Shown here piece by piece: positions 1 through 11,651 of a DNA stretch of 64,000 nt. Both the position numbers and the translations under genes were made by a program. Under the pieces are notes generated by a model. The model searched no databases. It worked only from the letters and a program-made list of their open reading frames with translations, and had not been told where the DNA came from. Source of the DNA: Diphasiastrum complanatum (lineage: Eukaryota; Streptophyta; Lycopodiopsida; Lycopodiales; Lycopodiaceae); contig CM055102.1 of assembly GCA_029204225.1 (NCBI GenBank), positions 33,828,585-33,892,584 on the forward strand, read 5' to 3'. Numbering within the stretch: the stretch's first letter is position 1; the number at the start of each line of letters is the position of its first letter.

Positions 1-2390
1 AGTTTGGTACAACTGAGCACATAGAGTACTTCAAGTCCCTCTTCTGGCCTTTTCTAAATGTGTTTAGTACGGCACAACAAAGTCCTGATGTTTTTTATGA
101 CCAGTATATTAGATTCAGAGAGATATAGTCAATATCTCTCCAATCTCTATGTCTAATTTGTCGTTTATGCATTTCACTAATCCTGTACATACTTTTTCAA
201 ATTATAAGCAGCGGCTAGATAGGATCTACACTAAAATTTTTTATCAATTTAAGAATTCCAATGAATGTAATGTATGTAATCGGAAATGTTGTTTTCTAGA
301 GTATCAGACCGGATTTGTGTTTTTCCTTTTGGTACAAATCCCAGTAGAGTCAAATACTTCGATTTCTAATATTGAGATCCCTTCATCCTCCACTACTGAA
401 CATTCCATAAAGGATATTAATCATTTCTTAGTTGATAATCCTGATAAAGACACTGAATATTTGAGTGTAGATATTGATATATTGAGGGATGCTTTCATTG
501 GCTCTAATGCCAATACTAAGGAGAATATTGCTAATGTACATTCTAAATGCTTTTTTCATTTGCCAAAATATTATATAAATGAAGATGTGTATATTACAAC
601 GACAAATTTATGTGTTTTTTATTATTATCATAAGGATGAGGTGCTTTGTCTATTGTCAAGCACCATTACTGAGTTCTTTGACATATTTTGAAACCGAAGA
701 CTTGGTGCCGGGCATTGACTATGATGATGAGGAGGGAATTCTGACTAGTGAGGAATGTTTGTCCTGGGCTATGGCAAACGTTAGTGCTCATGGAAAAAGC
801 TTGCCTTCTTATGAGGAATTGATTTCATTCCAAGCCCAGCTGGGATTCCCTTGTCCATCGGTTATGAAATTTGCTGATGACTCTTCTTCAATAGGTGGTT
901 AAAATATAGATCATCCCGATCTAGTTGTAGTAGATGATGATGAATGCGTAAGCTTAAAAGTTTTATTGTATGTTTGTTTATCTGATGTATGTGTTTTGTT
1001 GAATTTAATTTGTGCCAAAAACTCCAATTTTGTAATTGCAGAATATACTTTTTATCAATGACTTTGCTACTCATCGAGGGGGCTTCAGACAACATTCATC
1101 ATCTTTCCACAGGGACAATGGCTTTGCCACTACTTGAGGCACTTTCAAAATAATAAAATTTGCGTTCCTCATTCCAAATTCAGTCCAGTTGGAGAGACAA
1201 TGATAATGGTTGTAAAAGGCTTATCTTATTATTTAGGTGAACATAAATTTGCGAGAGCAAATAAAATAATTTTTGTGAAGAGATCTTATGTTTTAAACAT
1301 ATTAGGATTTGTAGATGGGAATGTACCATTAAGGAGTTCTCATTATTCATTGTATGCAACATATATAGAATTGAGTGGTAACAAGGACAATGCGCATCTT
1401 CTGGATGCATATGCAAGTAGAGAATTACTGCATGATAGCACAACAATTGGACAAGAGGATGTATCAGATACCTCTGAAGGATACTTTGTATATATTGAAA
1501 ATTGTGAATATAATTTAATTTGTAGCAACTTTGTATCTCTGAATTTTTAGCTTCTATGCTACTCAATGAATTTGCAAGCTTTTCTGAATTTGTCGTAATT
1601 TGAAGATTTTGTGATCTGTCGAATTTGAACTCTACGGTAGAACCACTGAAATAATTGGCAAATATAGGAGCATAACCTGCTTCGATCCATAAATCCTATC
1701 ACCCGATCATACTATACATATAGTTATATAAATATCGCTTCTCTTATTTCCTATGCCTTGCTATTTACTCAGAAATTGTATATAAAAGAAGAATTTTCAA
1801 ATTATACACATGAAGCCCTATCCCTAACAGTCTCTTCTGTTGAAATGTCAAAAATTCTGACTGAGAATAGTTGGTATGACCATATTGTAAATAACACTTT
1901 GATTAGCACACTACTTGGACCTCTCGGAAACCGAGAAATGGGTGCATATCCCCAACTGTCGCTGCAAGAACACATCCAGATGAACAACTACTTTCTCTCC
2001 ATACAAGGGAAGACAATGGGATAGATCAATGAAGAAGTAGAGGCTAGAGCATAAGCTATTTTCCTCAAGAAATCAGTTGGCCGAAAAAGGCAAAGACAAA
2101 CTTGAAGACAATGTTTGCGAGCCGCTGCACAGTTGAGGAAGGGAATATGTGGAGGCCTATGATTCCACATTATCCTATGAGATTGTTATATGATGTAAAA
2201 TTTTGAATTTTTGTATATGTAAACATGCTATAGAGCCTAAATTCATGTAAAGGCCTATTTGCATCATGTATAAACATTGTAATTAAGAGTGCACAACGTT
2301 ATAGAACAATACTCCGAAGAGTTATGTAGTCATTCCAATCGGTACCCCAATGATTGGAGAGTGAAGCTAAGCCTGGTGTACATCTCTATA
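1..2390. other. Unassigned left flank with coding-like remnants
   Basis: No gene is recognised here. Several short open stretches look protein-like but do not join: bases 3-128 are open on the plus strand for about 42 codons, 149-691 are open for 180 codons, and 579-902 end in an acidic, low-repeat stretch (about codons 36-107). Bases 1134-1550 and 1758-2024 are further open stretches, and near 2100 an Arg/Lys-rich segment is broken by in-frame TGA codons. This fits a decayed gene or an old transposon with introns or frameshifts. Near 1060-1135 a phrase about actttgctac(t)catcgagg is repeated imperfectly. This flank was the target of GYP-1, whose 5-bp target duplication begins at 2386. Confidence 0.4.
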
Positions 2391-3149
2391 TGTTGGAGGT
2401 TTTGCGGATCCCAAGGCAACCCTAACCCTAGTTAATAAGTGAGAGGGGTTTGGCACCCTGCATGCGTAAATCCAACCCAATGATCACATAGTTATTTGAT
2501 TAATTAGAAAGTCAATAAAAGGACTTTAGGCCTTTTTGCGGGACTTTTAATGTTGCAGGGCCTAAATGTCAAGTTAGTGAATAAAGTTGGGTTTCCCCTC
2601 CAATTTTGATGGTTCCCACACTTTTTTAAATTTGAATAAAAAGAGAGGCAAGACTGGACCAATAGGATTCAAAGGCCAGGGTCCTCCTCTCTACTATAAA
2701 AAAGGACCAACTCGAGTTGCTCCTGATGTTCATTTTCTCATTTCAATGAAGCAAATTGGTTCTCTTTAGAAATGGATTGATGAATGTCCTTGCTCTTCCT
2801 CTCTTTTCCTTCATTCCTCATGATTTCTTTGGTATTTGCTAATTGTTGGATTTGATCATTATTGGGATTGCTATTTCTTATGCTTTTTGTGAGATAGAAT
2901 GGGAGAGAGAGAAGAGTAAGTTTCTATCATTGTTGTGGATTTAGGGTTAATGGAAGTAGGGTTAATGGATGTAGTGTTAATGCTTAGTGTTAATGGATGT
3001 TAGTGTTAGATCCTCCATTCACGTTGAAATCTGAACTATACTATCGCTGTCATGGGAACGAACCTGCGCGTGACAACTAACTCCGTCTCTTTGATGCTAG
3101 ATTGACTAGATCTTGGATTCAGGTTAGGCAAGGAAAGAAACCCACTACA
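2391..3149 (+). repeat. GYP-1 5' LTR
   Basis: This 759-bp LTR has TGT...ACA ends. A TATA box (TATAAA, 2695-2700) and AATAAA signals near 2580 and 2634 lie inside it. Its first 128 and last 240 bases match 44512-44629 and 49768-50007. The middle part, including the TATA box, is missing from the right copy. The 3' part has a run of near repeats of gttaatggatgtagtg around 2945-3005. Confidence 0.85.
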
Positions 3150-3172
3150 ATTTTGGCATCGTTTCCAGGGAG
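3150..3172 (+). other. GYP-1 primer-binding site
   Basis: Immediately after the LTR, the sequence attttggcatcgtttccagg resembles the TTGGCGCCGTTGCC type PBS of plant Athila/Tat-like gypsy elements, with several changes. GYP-2 at 28280 has the canonical form for comparison. Confidence 0.55.
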
Positions 3173-3479
3173 CTACGCCAATTTTTCAGTTTGCAGCATG
3201 TTTGGTTGATGGTTAGCTTGCATTAGGCATCTTGTCGTGGCATGACTAGTGTTAAATCTGCATTGTAGGCTTAGTTTGGGATTGATTTTGCTAGATTTGA
3301 GTGGATTTGCTTGTTTGAAATCTAATTTGATTATTAAATAGGAAAAGCTATTCAGATCACGAATCTTAAGATCCATTTGGATCTGAGATATTAGAGAAAA
3401 TAACAAAAATCGATCAAATCTGTCAATTTTGGTCAAAAAGAGACAAAAAGCGTCATCAGAGCTCAGAATTTTGTACTCT

Positions 3480-4140
3480 CTTTCAAGAAACCTTTGCCGA
3501 GTTTCAAACACCTTCGGTTTTGTTTACAAAACCTTCAGTTTGAAGGGCGAAGATTAATTCCCAGCAAATTTCCAGAAACATCAAAAAAACCACCAAAAAA
3601 AACACCAAAAATTATTAAAATCCTAAAAAATACAAAAAAAGAACCTTCACTCGATTCACTGTGCTTAGATGTGATTCAGATCTATCTGCTGCCAGGTCGA
3701 CGAAGAATAATACCAAAAATAGAAAGGTTTTCAAAGGATCAGTTGTCATATTGTCATATTTTTGTGAAAAAAGTCACTTTTTTGCAAAATTACCAGTATT
3801 ATTCTTGATCCTTCGCCAGAACCTTTGCCGAGCTTCTAGAACATTCTATCTATAGTAAACTACTATTTTTGAGTTTGACGAAGATTCTTCTTGATCAGAT
3901 CACAAAAAATCTTGATTTTTACCCTCGCCAGATTACAAAAACTGTATTATCTTGTGTCAGAAACCTTCGTCTGGTTGTCCATGTTTTATGTGTGTTAGAT
4001 CTTCCATCTGAGAAGTTGGTGAAGGTTATTTCCCAAGAAATTGCCAAAAAAGTATTCTGAGAGTTTTTATCCCAAAATAACATTGTTGAACCTTCGCCGA
4101 GGCAACCTTCGCCTAGAGAACCTTCGCCAATCCTAGTTTT
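3480..4140 (+). repeat. GYP-1 leader with repeated CCTTCGCCGA-type motif
   Basis: The untranslated leader between PBS and gag carries many copies of a motif near gaaccttcgccgag. Copies or close variants start near 3490, 3511, 3810, 3820, 3960, 4088, 4103 and 4118, and three near-perfect copies stand in a row at 4088-4135. The same motif recurs after pol at 37791-38130. The rest of the leader is A/T-rich, with poly-A-like runs around 3570-3645. No ORF here looks real. Confidence 0.7.
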
Positions 4141-4373
4141 TGTTTCTGATTTTCCAGATCAAGTCTCTGTCAAAATCTGGATCAAATCTGATATATTCTG
4201 AATTGGACTCTGAGAGATTTATCATTTTTGAGAAGTATCGATTGATCAAATTTTGGGTAGTTTTTCATCATATAGAACCTGATTTTGAAAAGTGGAATAG
4301 AGCTAGCAGATCTAATCAGAAATAGTTTTTTGGAAAAATCTATATCCAATCTCATTATCGATTTGATCTAAAA

Positions 4374-5162
4374 TTGGTAAAGATGGTTGCCCTTGGAGCT
4401 GCCCCTAGAGGTGCTCCACAGGAGGTCAATCCAATTATTGTTAGAAGAGCACCGCGATTGGATCTACCCAAATATAATGGATTAACAGATCCAGTTAGAT
4501 TTCTTCAGATCTATGCTGAATCCTGTGAGGTCTATGATGAAATTTATCCTCAAGATAAACTTAAGCTGTTTCCTATGGCCTTAATAGGCGCAGCACAAGA
4601 TTGGTACTATATCCAAGTTGAAACTGAGCGTACAAATTGGGAGGCTGTTAAACGAGCCCTTATCACACGGTTCAAACCGCGAAAGTTTATGGAAGACCCT
4701 TTCCTACTTTTAAGTAAAATTAAAATGGGAAAGCGGGAAATGGTTTGAGATTACATCGAAAGAGTGAAACATCTTAGATCTGAATGTGAGCCTGAGCTGA
4801 TTAATGAAAATGCCATGATTATGTGGTTTTTGTCAGGTCTACTTAAACGAATCAGACGTGAGCTGAAACGCCATAACGAGTACGCACTTTTGCAAAATGC
4901 GATGGATGATGCAATTCGGGAGGAGGATGAAGTAGAAATGGCAAAGCATCCTAGTGCTACCTTTGATACACATGAACTTGACAAAGCATTCAAGAGACAA
5001 AAGAAGCTAATAAAAGGTACTAATGGCAGCCAAAAACAACAACATATCAGCCCTACAACAGCAGCCTACCACTATTGGAAACCTCTTAAGATCGTCATCC
5101 CAAGCTTGGCCAATAAAGTAATTAATAATCATATGATGACCCATACATATAATTGGATATAG
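4374..5162 (+). pseudogene. GYP-1 gag, N-terminal half
   Basis: This encodes the capsid-type part of a Ty3/gypsy Gag, the structural protein that packages element RNA into virus-like particles in the cytoplasm. The hallmark retrotransposon-gag pattern is seen: DLPKYNG near residue 30, then AAQDWYY and an LITRFKP motif near residue 105. The ORF is broken by a TGA at 4746-4748, after which the same frame runs on to 5162 with the expected DYIERVKHLR continuation and a helical, charged tail. The zinc knuckles are absent here; they occur at about 32810-32925. The true junction with foreign sequence lies between about 5050 and 5162, because the last 25 codons no longer look gag-like. The start ATG at 4374 or 4383 is the first in frame. 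Confidence 0.8.
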
Positions 5163-5983
5163 GAGCACTTGCATGGTATTTGACTACTATAATGCATAAA
5201 TAGGAGGTCAATTGCTATTCCAGATTGCATGGGGATCCTAATAGGAATATTCTCTCCTCATGGGAGAGAATATATACTAGTGAAAACTCGCCCATCTACC
5301 TATTGGATTTTATAATCCTTGTAGCCAGGAGCCCCTCTTCTCTTGCATTTATTCACTATGGCATGGGGGTGAAGTGGTTGGAGTATTGACTAGCCATTTC
5401 ATGTTTGTTGGGTGGTTTTCTCCACAGGTGTCCTTTTGGTTGCATGTAACAGTATCTAATCAGATCTTCACTAGGCGATCATTACAAAAAGCCCAATCTA
5501 GCATGCAAGCACATATACTATGTCTTCCTCAGAGTGCTTGGTCTTGATCAAAACAACAACATGTATGTGCACCAGCCTTTACTGAAGAATATCGAATTGT
5601 TCCAAGCATTGACCAAGCAGAGGATAGTTAACCCAATACACCTAGCCCTCATGAAGGCTTATATGACAGATTTTAAACATTCTCAATGTCAATATATTGA
5701 CTCCATTTCTTGTGATCTGATTTCAGTGACGTGCCATGTTGTTGTGATTTTCACTATACTAATGTATTTCTTAATTTGTGAGATAAGATCACTTTTGAAA
5801 AGTCATGTCCAGCTTGTTGAGAGTAGAAAGACTTGAAGTGTCATGCTTAGTCTACTGTCCATGATTCCAAGTGGGGCAAGCCCTTACCACATGCACTGGA
5901 GCCCTTGTGCTCTAGTTCACTAGTGCCCAAGCCAATGTTAGTCTAGTCACGTCGTCTACGTCATCCCACACAAACTAGATCCA
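5163..5983. other. Unassigned sequence next to the GYP-1 break
   Basis: No recognisable gene. An open stretch at 5534-5836 has no known motif and a composition that does not argue for coding. The local base composition rises toward GC after 5860. The left end of the block that interrupts GYP-1 gag falls at the start of this interval; no terminal repeat or target duplication could be seen there. Confidence 0.4.
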
Positions 5984-6660
5984 TGCACGTGCACACTCAG
6001 GGCCTTGGCACTCACACATTGAAGCCCACAACCATGTTTGTGCGAGAATTAACCGTGCTCTGACATGAGCCTGTGCTTTAGGATGCCACACCCAAACCGT
6101 ACTGGTGCACGTGCACCCACGTTCCTGGCACTTACACGGAATACAATGCGTCAATGCACTGTAGCCCACAGCGTTTTCTGTGCGTGGTGACCAGCATTCA
6201 CCCGCAATGCAAAGCCCAACACAAGATTCGTAGTTGTGGCCGATGCCACGTGCGACATACCACCTCAATGTGTTGGGGACTTTGTTGTCCCGGCTAGCCA
6301 ATCGTGGGACTCGAACATGCACGCGCGCCAATGGGAGGCACCTCTCCTGCGTTGGGACATACTTGCACGTCGCGCTTCACCGCTAGCCTGCGCTTTAGGA
6401 TGCCACACCCAAATCATACCGACACACATGTGCACCCACATTCCTAGCACTCGCACGGAATACAATGTGTTGATGCATTGTAGCCCACAACGTTGTTTGT
6501 GCATGATGAGCATGCACCCACGAGGGAAAGCGCAGCGCAAGATTCATAGTTGTGGGTGCCATGTGTGACAGGCCGTGTCAGCGTGTTGGGGTGTCTATAG
6601 TCCCGGCTAGCCAGCCAAGGGAATCCTCGACCTTGCACGTGCGCCAATAGGAGGCCAAGT
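5984..6660. repeat. GC-rich tandem repeat, unit about 317 bp
   Basis: Two adjacent units share the start gcctg(t/c)gctttaggatgcc (6069 and 6386) and run in register through ggaatacaatg, tagcccaca and cccggctagcca. The unit length is 317 bp. A partial earlier unit (5984-6068) matches the same register (cacgtgcac...ggcact...agcccaca). Overall identity between units looks near 75-80%. The repeat is CpG- and CACGTG-rich against an AT-rich background. The many short ORFs on both strands here repeat with the unit and are not taken as genes. Confidence 0.75.
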
Positions 6661-6680
6661 CTTCAATTTTCCTGTGTGTT

Positions 6681-7036
6681 TTTGATGCACCTCCAGAGGT
6701 GGAATTTGATTGCATCATGTGAAATTTGCTGATATTTCCAGAATTCTGATTCTTGAGTAAACTAATCACTGATTTTGTGCGGAATTTAGGAAAGGAAAAA
6801 ATTTCAGATATGTCATTATGCAGGGGAAGGCCCATACCCCTCAGGCCTTCCATGCTAGGAGGGCCCTTGCCCGAGGGCGACAGGTCATTACGCAAGGGAA
6901 GGCCCATGCCCCTCGGGCCTTCCGTGCAGGTATGGCCTTGCCCTCAGGCTCCTGCCCTCGGGCTCCCACCCTCGGGCAAGGGCCCTCCCAGCACGGAAGG
7001 CTCTCGGAGCAGGGCCTTTGCCCCCCACGTCATTGC
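6681..7036. repeat. REP-K copy 1: GC-rich hairpin-bearing repeat
   Basis: This segment matches 51601-51885 in order. Both begin with the palindrome cacctccagaggtg (or a near form), continue through an A/T part to tcagatatgtcattatgc / tcagacatgccattacac, and end in a GC-rich part finishing ccccccacgt. In this copy the GC part has an internal direct duplication of about 70 bp (6812-6882 and 6883-6950). Each copy can fold as a short hairpin (ggaaggcc ... ggccttcc). The element type is unknown; no ORF in it is convincing. Confidence 0.6.
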
Positions 7037-7329
7037 CATGGCATGCTCTCCTTAAGCTCTCTCTCCCTTTCTTTCATAAACTATCTCGCATCCCATCCCA
7101 TCCAATTAATCCTTCCACATCATCTCTTCTCATCTCGTCTCATCCCATCCCATTAATGCTTTTACTCCTATCCTCCTTTCCTATCTCATTGATTATTGAT
7201 TTCATATCAGATATATATTTGGTTATTTATTTATTTATCTTGGTCCATTAATCCTTTTGAATCTTATTATTAATTAATCTCGTGTCACCCATTTTACCTT
7301 TTTCTTTTAAAAAAGCTTAAAGATATTAT
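7037..7329. other. Pyrimidine-rich, low-complexity spacer
   Basis: The sequence is rich in ctctc and catcccatccc runs (7085-7155), then A/T-rich. No gene. The left end (3' end on the minus strand) of LINE-1 probably lies at the T-run near 7332-7341. Confidence 0.5.
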
Positions 7330-9015
7330 TATATTTTTTTACAAATACACAAGTCCAAAAAGATGGCAACTCGAGGGGCCAAGTTATTTCAGAGTCTAGA
7401 AGGACGCTTGTACAGCCTACAGAGGCAAGGACTTTAGCACACGATGCACGGAGGTGGTCCAAACATATTAACTAGTGGGCATAAAAACGTAGCCAAAAGT
7501 GAAGACAAGTCATAGCCAAGAGAGAGAAAGCAATGCCCTCAAAAAGCTGTTGATTCTTTGTCATCCAAATCTTCCAAAGTACTGCTAACCTGCACACATG
7601 CTAGAGAGTGAGAGTAGAGCGATCTATATGTGAGAGTCACCCAACAAAATGGTGTCAATTCCTAGAGAAAAGGTGAAACCCCAATGACGAAGCAACAGGG
7701 CAAGCTCAGACCATAAGTCCCACTAATAGTAAAAGAACATGTGCTCAACTCTTTCTTCTTCCAGCTGGCAAAAAGAGCAAAGACGATCATTGATAAAAAG
7801 GCCATTTAGATAGCAAGGGAAGGGATTTAGTAAGAATGTTGTACGCAAGGTATCTAAGCTTTCCAACAGGGAGAGAATGAGAAATATGAAGTCTCTTGCG
7901 CCAACAAGACTTGGAATGTGAGACCGTTAGAGGGAGTTTTAAAAATGAGGAAAAATAGAAGGATATTGTCGACTAAGCAAGGTGTTGTAGCTGAGAAGAG
8001 AGCGATCCCAACCATGAAGGTCAAATGGAAGAGAGAGCGAGATATGAAGAGGAATTGTTGAAGAGGGGGCAAAAAAGAGGAGGTTATGGACGGAGGAGGC
8101 AAGAATCTGACAAGGAGGGACATGAACATTTTGACCAAGGGTGGTGAGGCCTTTCGAGGCCAAAGACAAAGAGAGACGAGGGTGGGAGGCAAAGAGAGGA
8201 TATGCACCTGTTGGAAAAAGCGAAGAGGTCCAAATGGGTTCATCAGCGGGAAGAAGAGATGGACCACTTGAATGCCCAATGTGGAAATCCAAGGGGGGTA
8301 GAAAAAGCAATGACATGAAGTTTAGACTTCCTTTTGTTCAAAAGGGAGGAGGAGCAATAGCAAAACTCAGCAAAAAGGGAGAGAAAGTGGACTTGGGTCT
8401 CAGAAAGAAGAGGAGAGTGATGTTGTCAACAAAAATTGGTGGGAGAGAGGCCCCAAGGGAGAGTAGACCGAGGTAATGAGACGAACTGACGTAGCATGAC
8501 AAAAAGCACAAGAAAGGGGCTCAATGGCAATGGCAAACAACATAGGAAAAAGTGGACAACCCACAAGATGCCACAAGAAGGAAAGAAACGGTCGGATAGA
8601 TAATCGAGAGCACGCACAAATATGGAATAAGAGGCAGAATAGAGAGCACACACAAATCTGGAAAATGAGAGAGAAAAGCCTAGGGCCTGGCAACAACAGA
8701 GAATGTAGTTCCCACTAATTCTGTCAAAAGCTTTGTCGAGGTCTAAACACAGAATCAAAGAGGGAGTAGTAGAAGCAAAGAGAGAGAGTCAGATGCAACC
8801 CAGATGTTGAGAATAGAATCCATGATATTGCGCCCTTTGACGAACCCAAACTGTTCAGGAGAGAGCAAGGAATGAAGAAGAGGGGAGAGATACCTGGCAA
8901 ACATCTTCTAGGATGTTTTAAGCATTGTGAGGGGACGCACGTCAGAAAAAGTTTGAGGAAGAGAGCTCTTTTGAATAAGCTTGATAAGGCAGCTACACTT
9001 TGGGAGAAGATGTAC
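7330..9015 (-). pseudogene. LINE-1: L1-type non-LTR reverse transcriptase fragment
   Basis: Read on the minus strand, pieces of a non-LTR retrotransposon RT follow each other in the expected order. Near 8960-8870 a QFGFVKGRNIMDSIL-like motif appears, then the palm motif LDLDKAFDRIS at about 8750-8720, then CGILWVV/PLF text near 8580. Near 7800-7740 there is a cysteine-bearing segment (LCSFCQLEEERVEHMFF) typical of the zinc-binding domain after plant L1 RTs. Frames change several times and stops are frequent, so it is dead. The copy lacks the endonuclease and ORF1 parts, as expected for a 5'-truncated LINE, and a T-run near 7335 (A-run on the minus strand) may be its tail. Confidence 0.75.
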
Positions 9016-10529
9016 TTCAAGTACTAGAACACCTCGTTTGAAGCAAATGACAATCACACATGACAAGTCTCGCCACGCCTACAACTTTCTTGAAATGGCA
9101 AATGAATTGACCAAAGCATTAGTGAATGTATTTCTAAGGTAGGTAGTATCCCCTTATAGCTCCAACAAAAGCTAGCAAAATCATCATTGAATAAGTTCAG
9201 CAGATTAATACACTTATACAATTCAATAAGATATCCAGCTCTGTAAGTTGCAAAACATTGAACGACATGATGGATATACGAGAGGAAGCTTGCAATTGAG
9301 GACATCACATTTTCTTTACTGTAGCTACTCTGAGGAGGTTGTGTACTCAAATTTGACATCAAATTATGGAACTTGCAGTTTCGGGAGACTATCATTATCG
9401 GATTAGCAGAGAATATTGAGAAATAAAACAGAGAGTAAACAAACGTTCATTTAGTCATGTGTGTATCACCAGAAGTAGCCTACTGTAAGCATGAAACTGA
9501 TTCCACTTGAACTTCAAGACATGCTCCATTTCTCTCTCAGATGTTGCCCCGAATTCCAATGGTTGCAGGGATAATTTCCAAGTGAAATACCTTGTCTAAA
9601 TATTGAAATTCATAAGAAGTACTGGAGACATCTAGTCATTTTATCACTCAGCTAAACTACACACTGCATCATGTCTTCTTCCATAAAAACAATTTGCAAG
9701 TCATCCTACGTTGACCAGCAAGTTGTCAGACCGCATCATATCTCTCTATTTTCAAGGACAGCCAAGTTCCTCTAAACTTACTGTCCGACTCCACAGATTT
9801 ATCTGATTTTCAAATATGCTACTTTTCAGACTGCTTTTCACACGCGTACGTACCTTAAGAACTGCAAGATACCTAGTGGTTACTTCAGACCACCTTACTA
9901 GAAACCGGCAATCTTTAAATGATTGGTGAAGAGAATTTTATGTTCAACCTTCATACCAGCAAAATAGAAAATGCAAACACTAATAAGCACAAAAGCCTTC
10001 TTCACAAGTACTTAATTCTGATAGTCCTTTCCAATCCACAATACAAGTTTGAGCAATCTAGCAAATTACATTTTGCTTGATACAAGATATATCTGAGATC
10101 CAAGGTAAACTATTATTGAGGAACACTGACAATCAAAACTATAAGAATGCTAGTAGAGGTTTATGTATATTTGCATTTAGACTACGATCTAAGCAAGATC
10201 CAAACAGTTGACCCAAAAACTCATTATGCAACAAAGTCCAAAAAGTGAAAATAGCACAAGCTCGCTGAATTGCTAAGCCTGGTTAATATTAATATGCAAT
10301 AATAAGTTAAGATCATGCAGTTCTGATTTGTGTTTTTAAACCTGCTGGGATCTGAAAGACCTAGTCATCAGAAGTTAATACCGGAGAGACAATTATCAGT
10401 AGATCCACTATCCCATGGAAATTTGCGCAAATATTGGGATCTCGCTGTTCCAACTATCCTCAAGAGCCAAAGAGAAGAAATGCCTAAATGATTTCAGAAT
10501 CGGTGACGCTAAGCATGAACTACTTGAAG
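9016..10529. other. Downstream region of the transporter gene; no gene seen
   Basis: This 1.5-kb AT-rich interval lies downstream (3') of the minus-strand gene and should hold its 3' UTR and terminator. I see no repeat family, no conserved ORF and no clear polyadenylation signal. The open stretch at 9054-9395 (minus) shows no recognisable motif. Confidence 0.4.
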
Positions 10530-11651
10530 CTATGTGTCAATTTTCCTGCCAGAAAGGTTATTATCATCCCCTCTATCTAATTTCTGCTCAAGAAGTGAAC
10601 CAGCCTCTTCGTCCGTCTGCTCGGGCTTCTTCAAAGCCTCCTTGGCCTTTAGACCCTGCAGCTTTGCGTGATTGTAATAGCACACACCTAAGAAAGCAAG
10701 TCCGTAGCCTAGCAAATTGATCGTGGTTACACTATCCATTATCACAGACCATGAAAATGCAATAAGAAGCCAATCCTTTACCACCCCTGCCACGTTCATG
10801 GTAAGAGCTGATGTCTTTCCGATGAGAAGAAAGACTGCTAGATTTAGGGCAAATGCACAGACGGAATTTGTTCCAAAAATAACGTAGTCAAATTCGAATG
10901 AAGATTGTGCTTTGAGGCTCGGATATTCCACAAAGAGCCATGGAACACAAAGAAAAACAAAGCAGCAAGGAGCGACATAGTAAAGTGAGGTAATAGGATT
11001 CAGCGTGATGCCTTTGGATGTCAGTAAAATCTGAATCAGCACAAGGCGAGTAGCTTCGAATGCAACTGCTCCTAACTGTAAAAATACACCCCATCCGTTG
11101 AACTTGGCTTCTCCATAGGCCGCAATCGCCACTCCCACTGAGATACCAAGCATGTTTGCCATAGTCTCTGATTTGAATGTTTCTTTTTTCAGCATAACTC
11201 CAATAGAATACACTGCTACAGGCATGAGCGCTTTCAGCATTTGTATGAATGACACGGAGAGGTAGATATAGGCAGAGTTCGAAAGCCAGAGACTGAGGGA
11301 ATACAGAGCACCGATTGGAATAATGGACGAAGAGTAAAGCTCTCTTGTCATCCCAATCGGTTCCACCAGCTTGAAGACTCTTACCAGAAGAAAGGCGAGC
11401 GTAGAACAGAAAGCCATGTGAATCATTGTGAGACTAATAGGATAAGGCCAGTTATACATTTTCTTGTCTAAGATATATTTATTAAAAATGATCACTGTAA
11501 AGCTCAGGAAGATCCAGATTGCTACATAAGTGTAGCTTAGTAAGATTTTCCTGATCACGTTCACTCCCCCGGAAAGACCTTTGCCCCATCCGCTGCCAGA
11601 TCCCTTCCCCATCCTTGGCTTTCTTGTGTTAGCAGAGATAGCGGAAGACAA
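10530..11651 (-). CDS. Plant nucleotide-sugar/triose-phosphate translocator family protein (UDP-arabinofuranose transporter-like)
   Basis: This uninterrupted 373-residue ORF encodes a multi-span membrane protein of the plant drug/metabolite-transporter fold, in the clade that includes Arabidopsis At5g25400, At5g11230, At4g32390 and At2g25520. That clade has been described as Golgi UDP-arabinofuranose transporters, which bring UDP-Araf into the Golgi for cell-wall polysaccharide and glycoprotein synthesis. About ten hydrophobic segments are visible between residues 36 and 325. Signature stretches are [20 protein letters not shown] (about 119-138), [20 protein letters not shown] (191-210) and [20 protein letters not shown] (275-294), with the KT pair of the KT subgroup at 279-280. 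The charged C-terminal tail (335-373) is cytosolic in relatives. Family proteins usually begin at MGKG, so Met14 (11610-11612) may be the real start. No intron or disabling change is seen. It is the only convincing host gene in the window. Substrate is inferred from similarity. Confidence 0.92.
   Translation of the reverse strand: MSSAISANTRKPRMGKGSGSGWGKGLSGGVNVIRKILLSYTYVAIWIFLSFTVIIFNKYILDKKMYNWPYPISLTMIHMAFCSTLAFLLVRVFKLVEPIGMTRELYSSSIIPIGALYSLSLWLSNSAYIYLSVSFIQMLKALMPVAVYSIGVMLKKETFKSETMANMLGISVGVAIAAYGEAKFNGWGVFLQLGAVAFEATRLVLIQILLTSKGITLNPITSLYYVAPCCFVFLCVPWLFVEYPSLKAQSSFEFDYVIFGTNSVCAFALNLAVFLLIGKTSALTMNVAGVVKDWLLIAFSWSVIMDSVTTINLLGYGLAFLGVCYYNHAKLQGLKAKEALKKPEQTDEEAGSLLEQKLDRGDDNNLSGRKIDT

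Noticed and set aside
2940-3010. Telomere-like gttaatgg/tagggttaatgg runs in the GYP-1 LTR
   Set aside because: The word is not TTTAGGG, is only loosely repeated, and is part of both LTR copies.
5975-6907. Overlapping Cys/His-rich ORFs of 67-118 codons on both strands
   Set aside because: They follow the 317-bp tandem repeat and REP-K, occur in several frames at once, and lack a recognisable domain; high GC lowers stop frequency.
8086-8718. Plus-strand Lys/Arg/Gly-rich ORFs
   Set aside because: They are antisense to the LINE-1 RT text on the minus strand.
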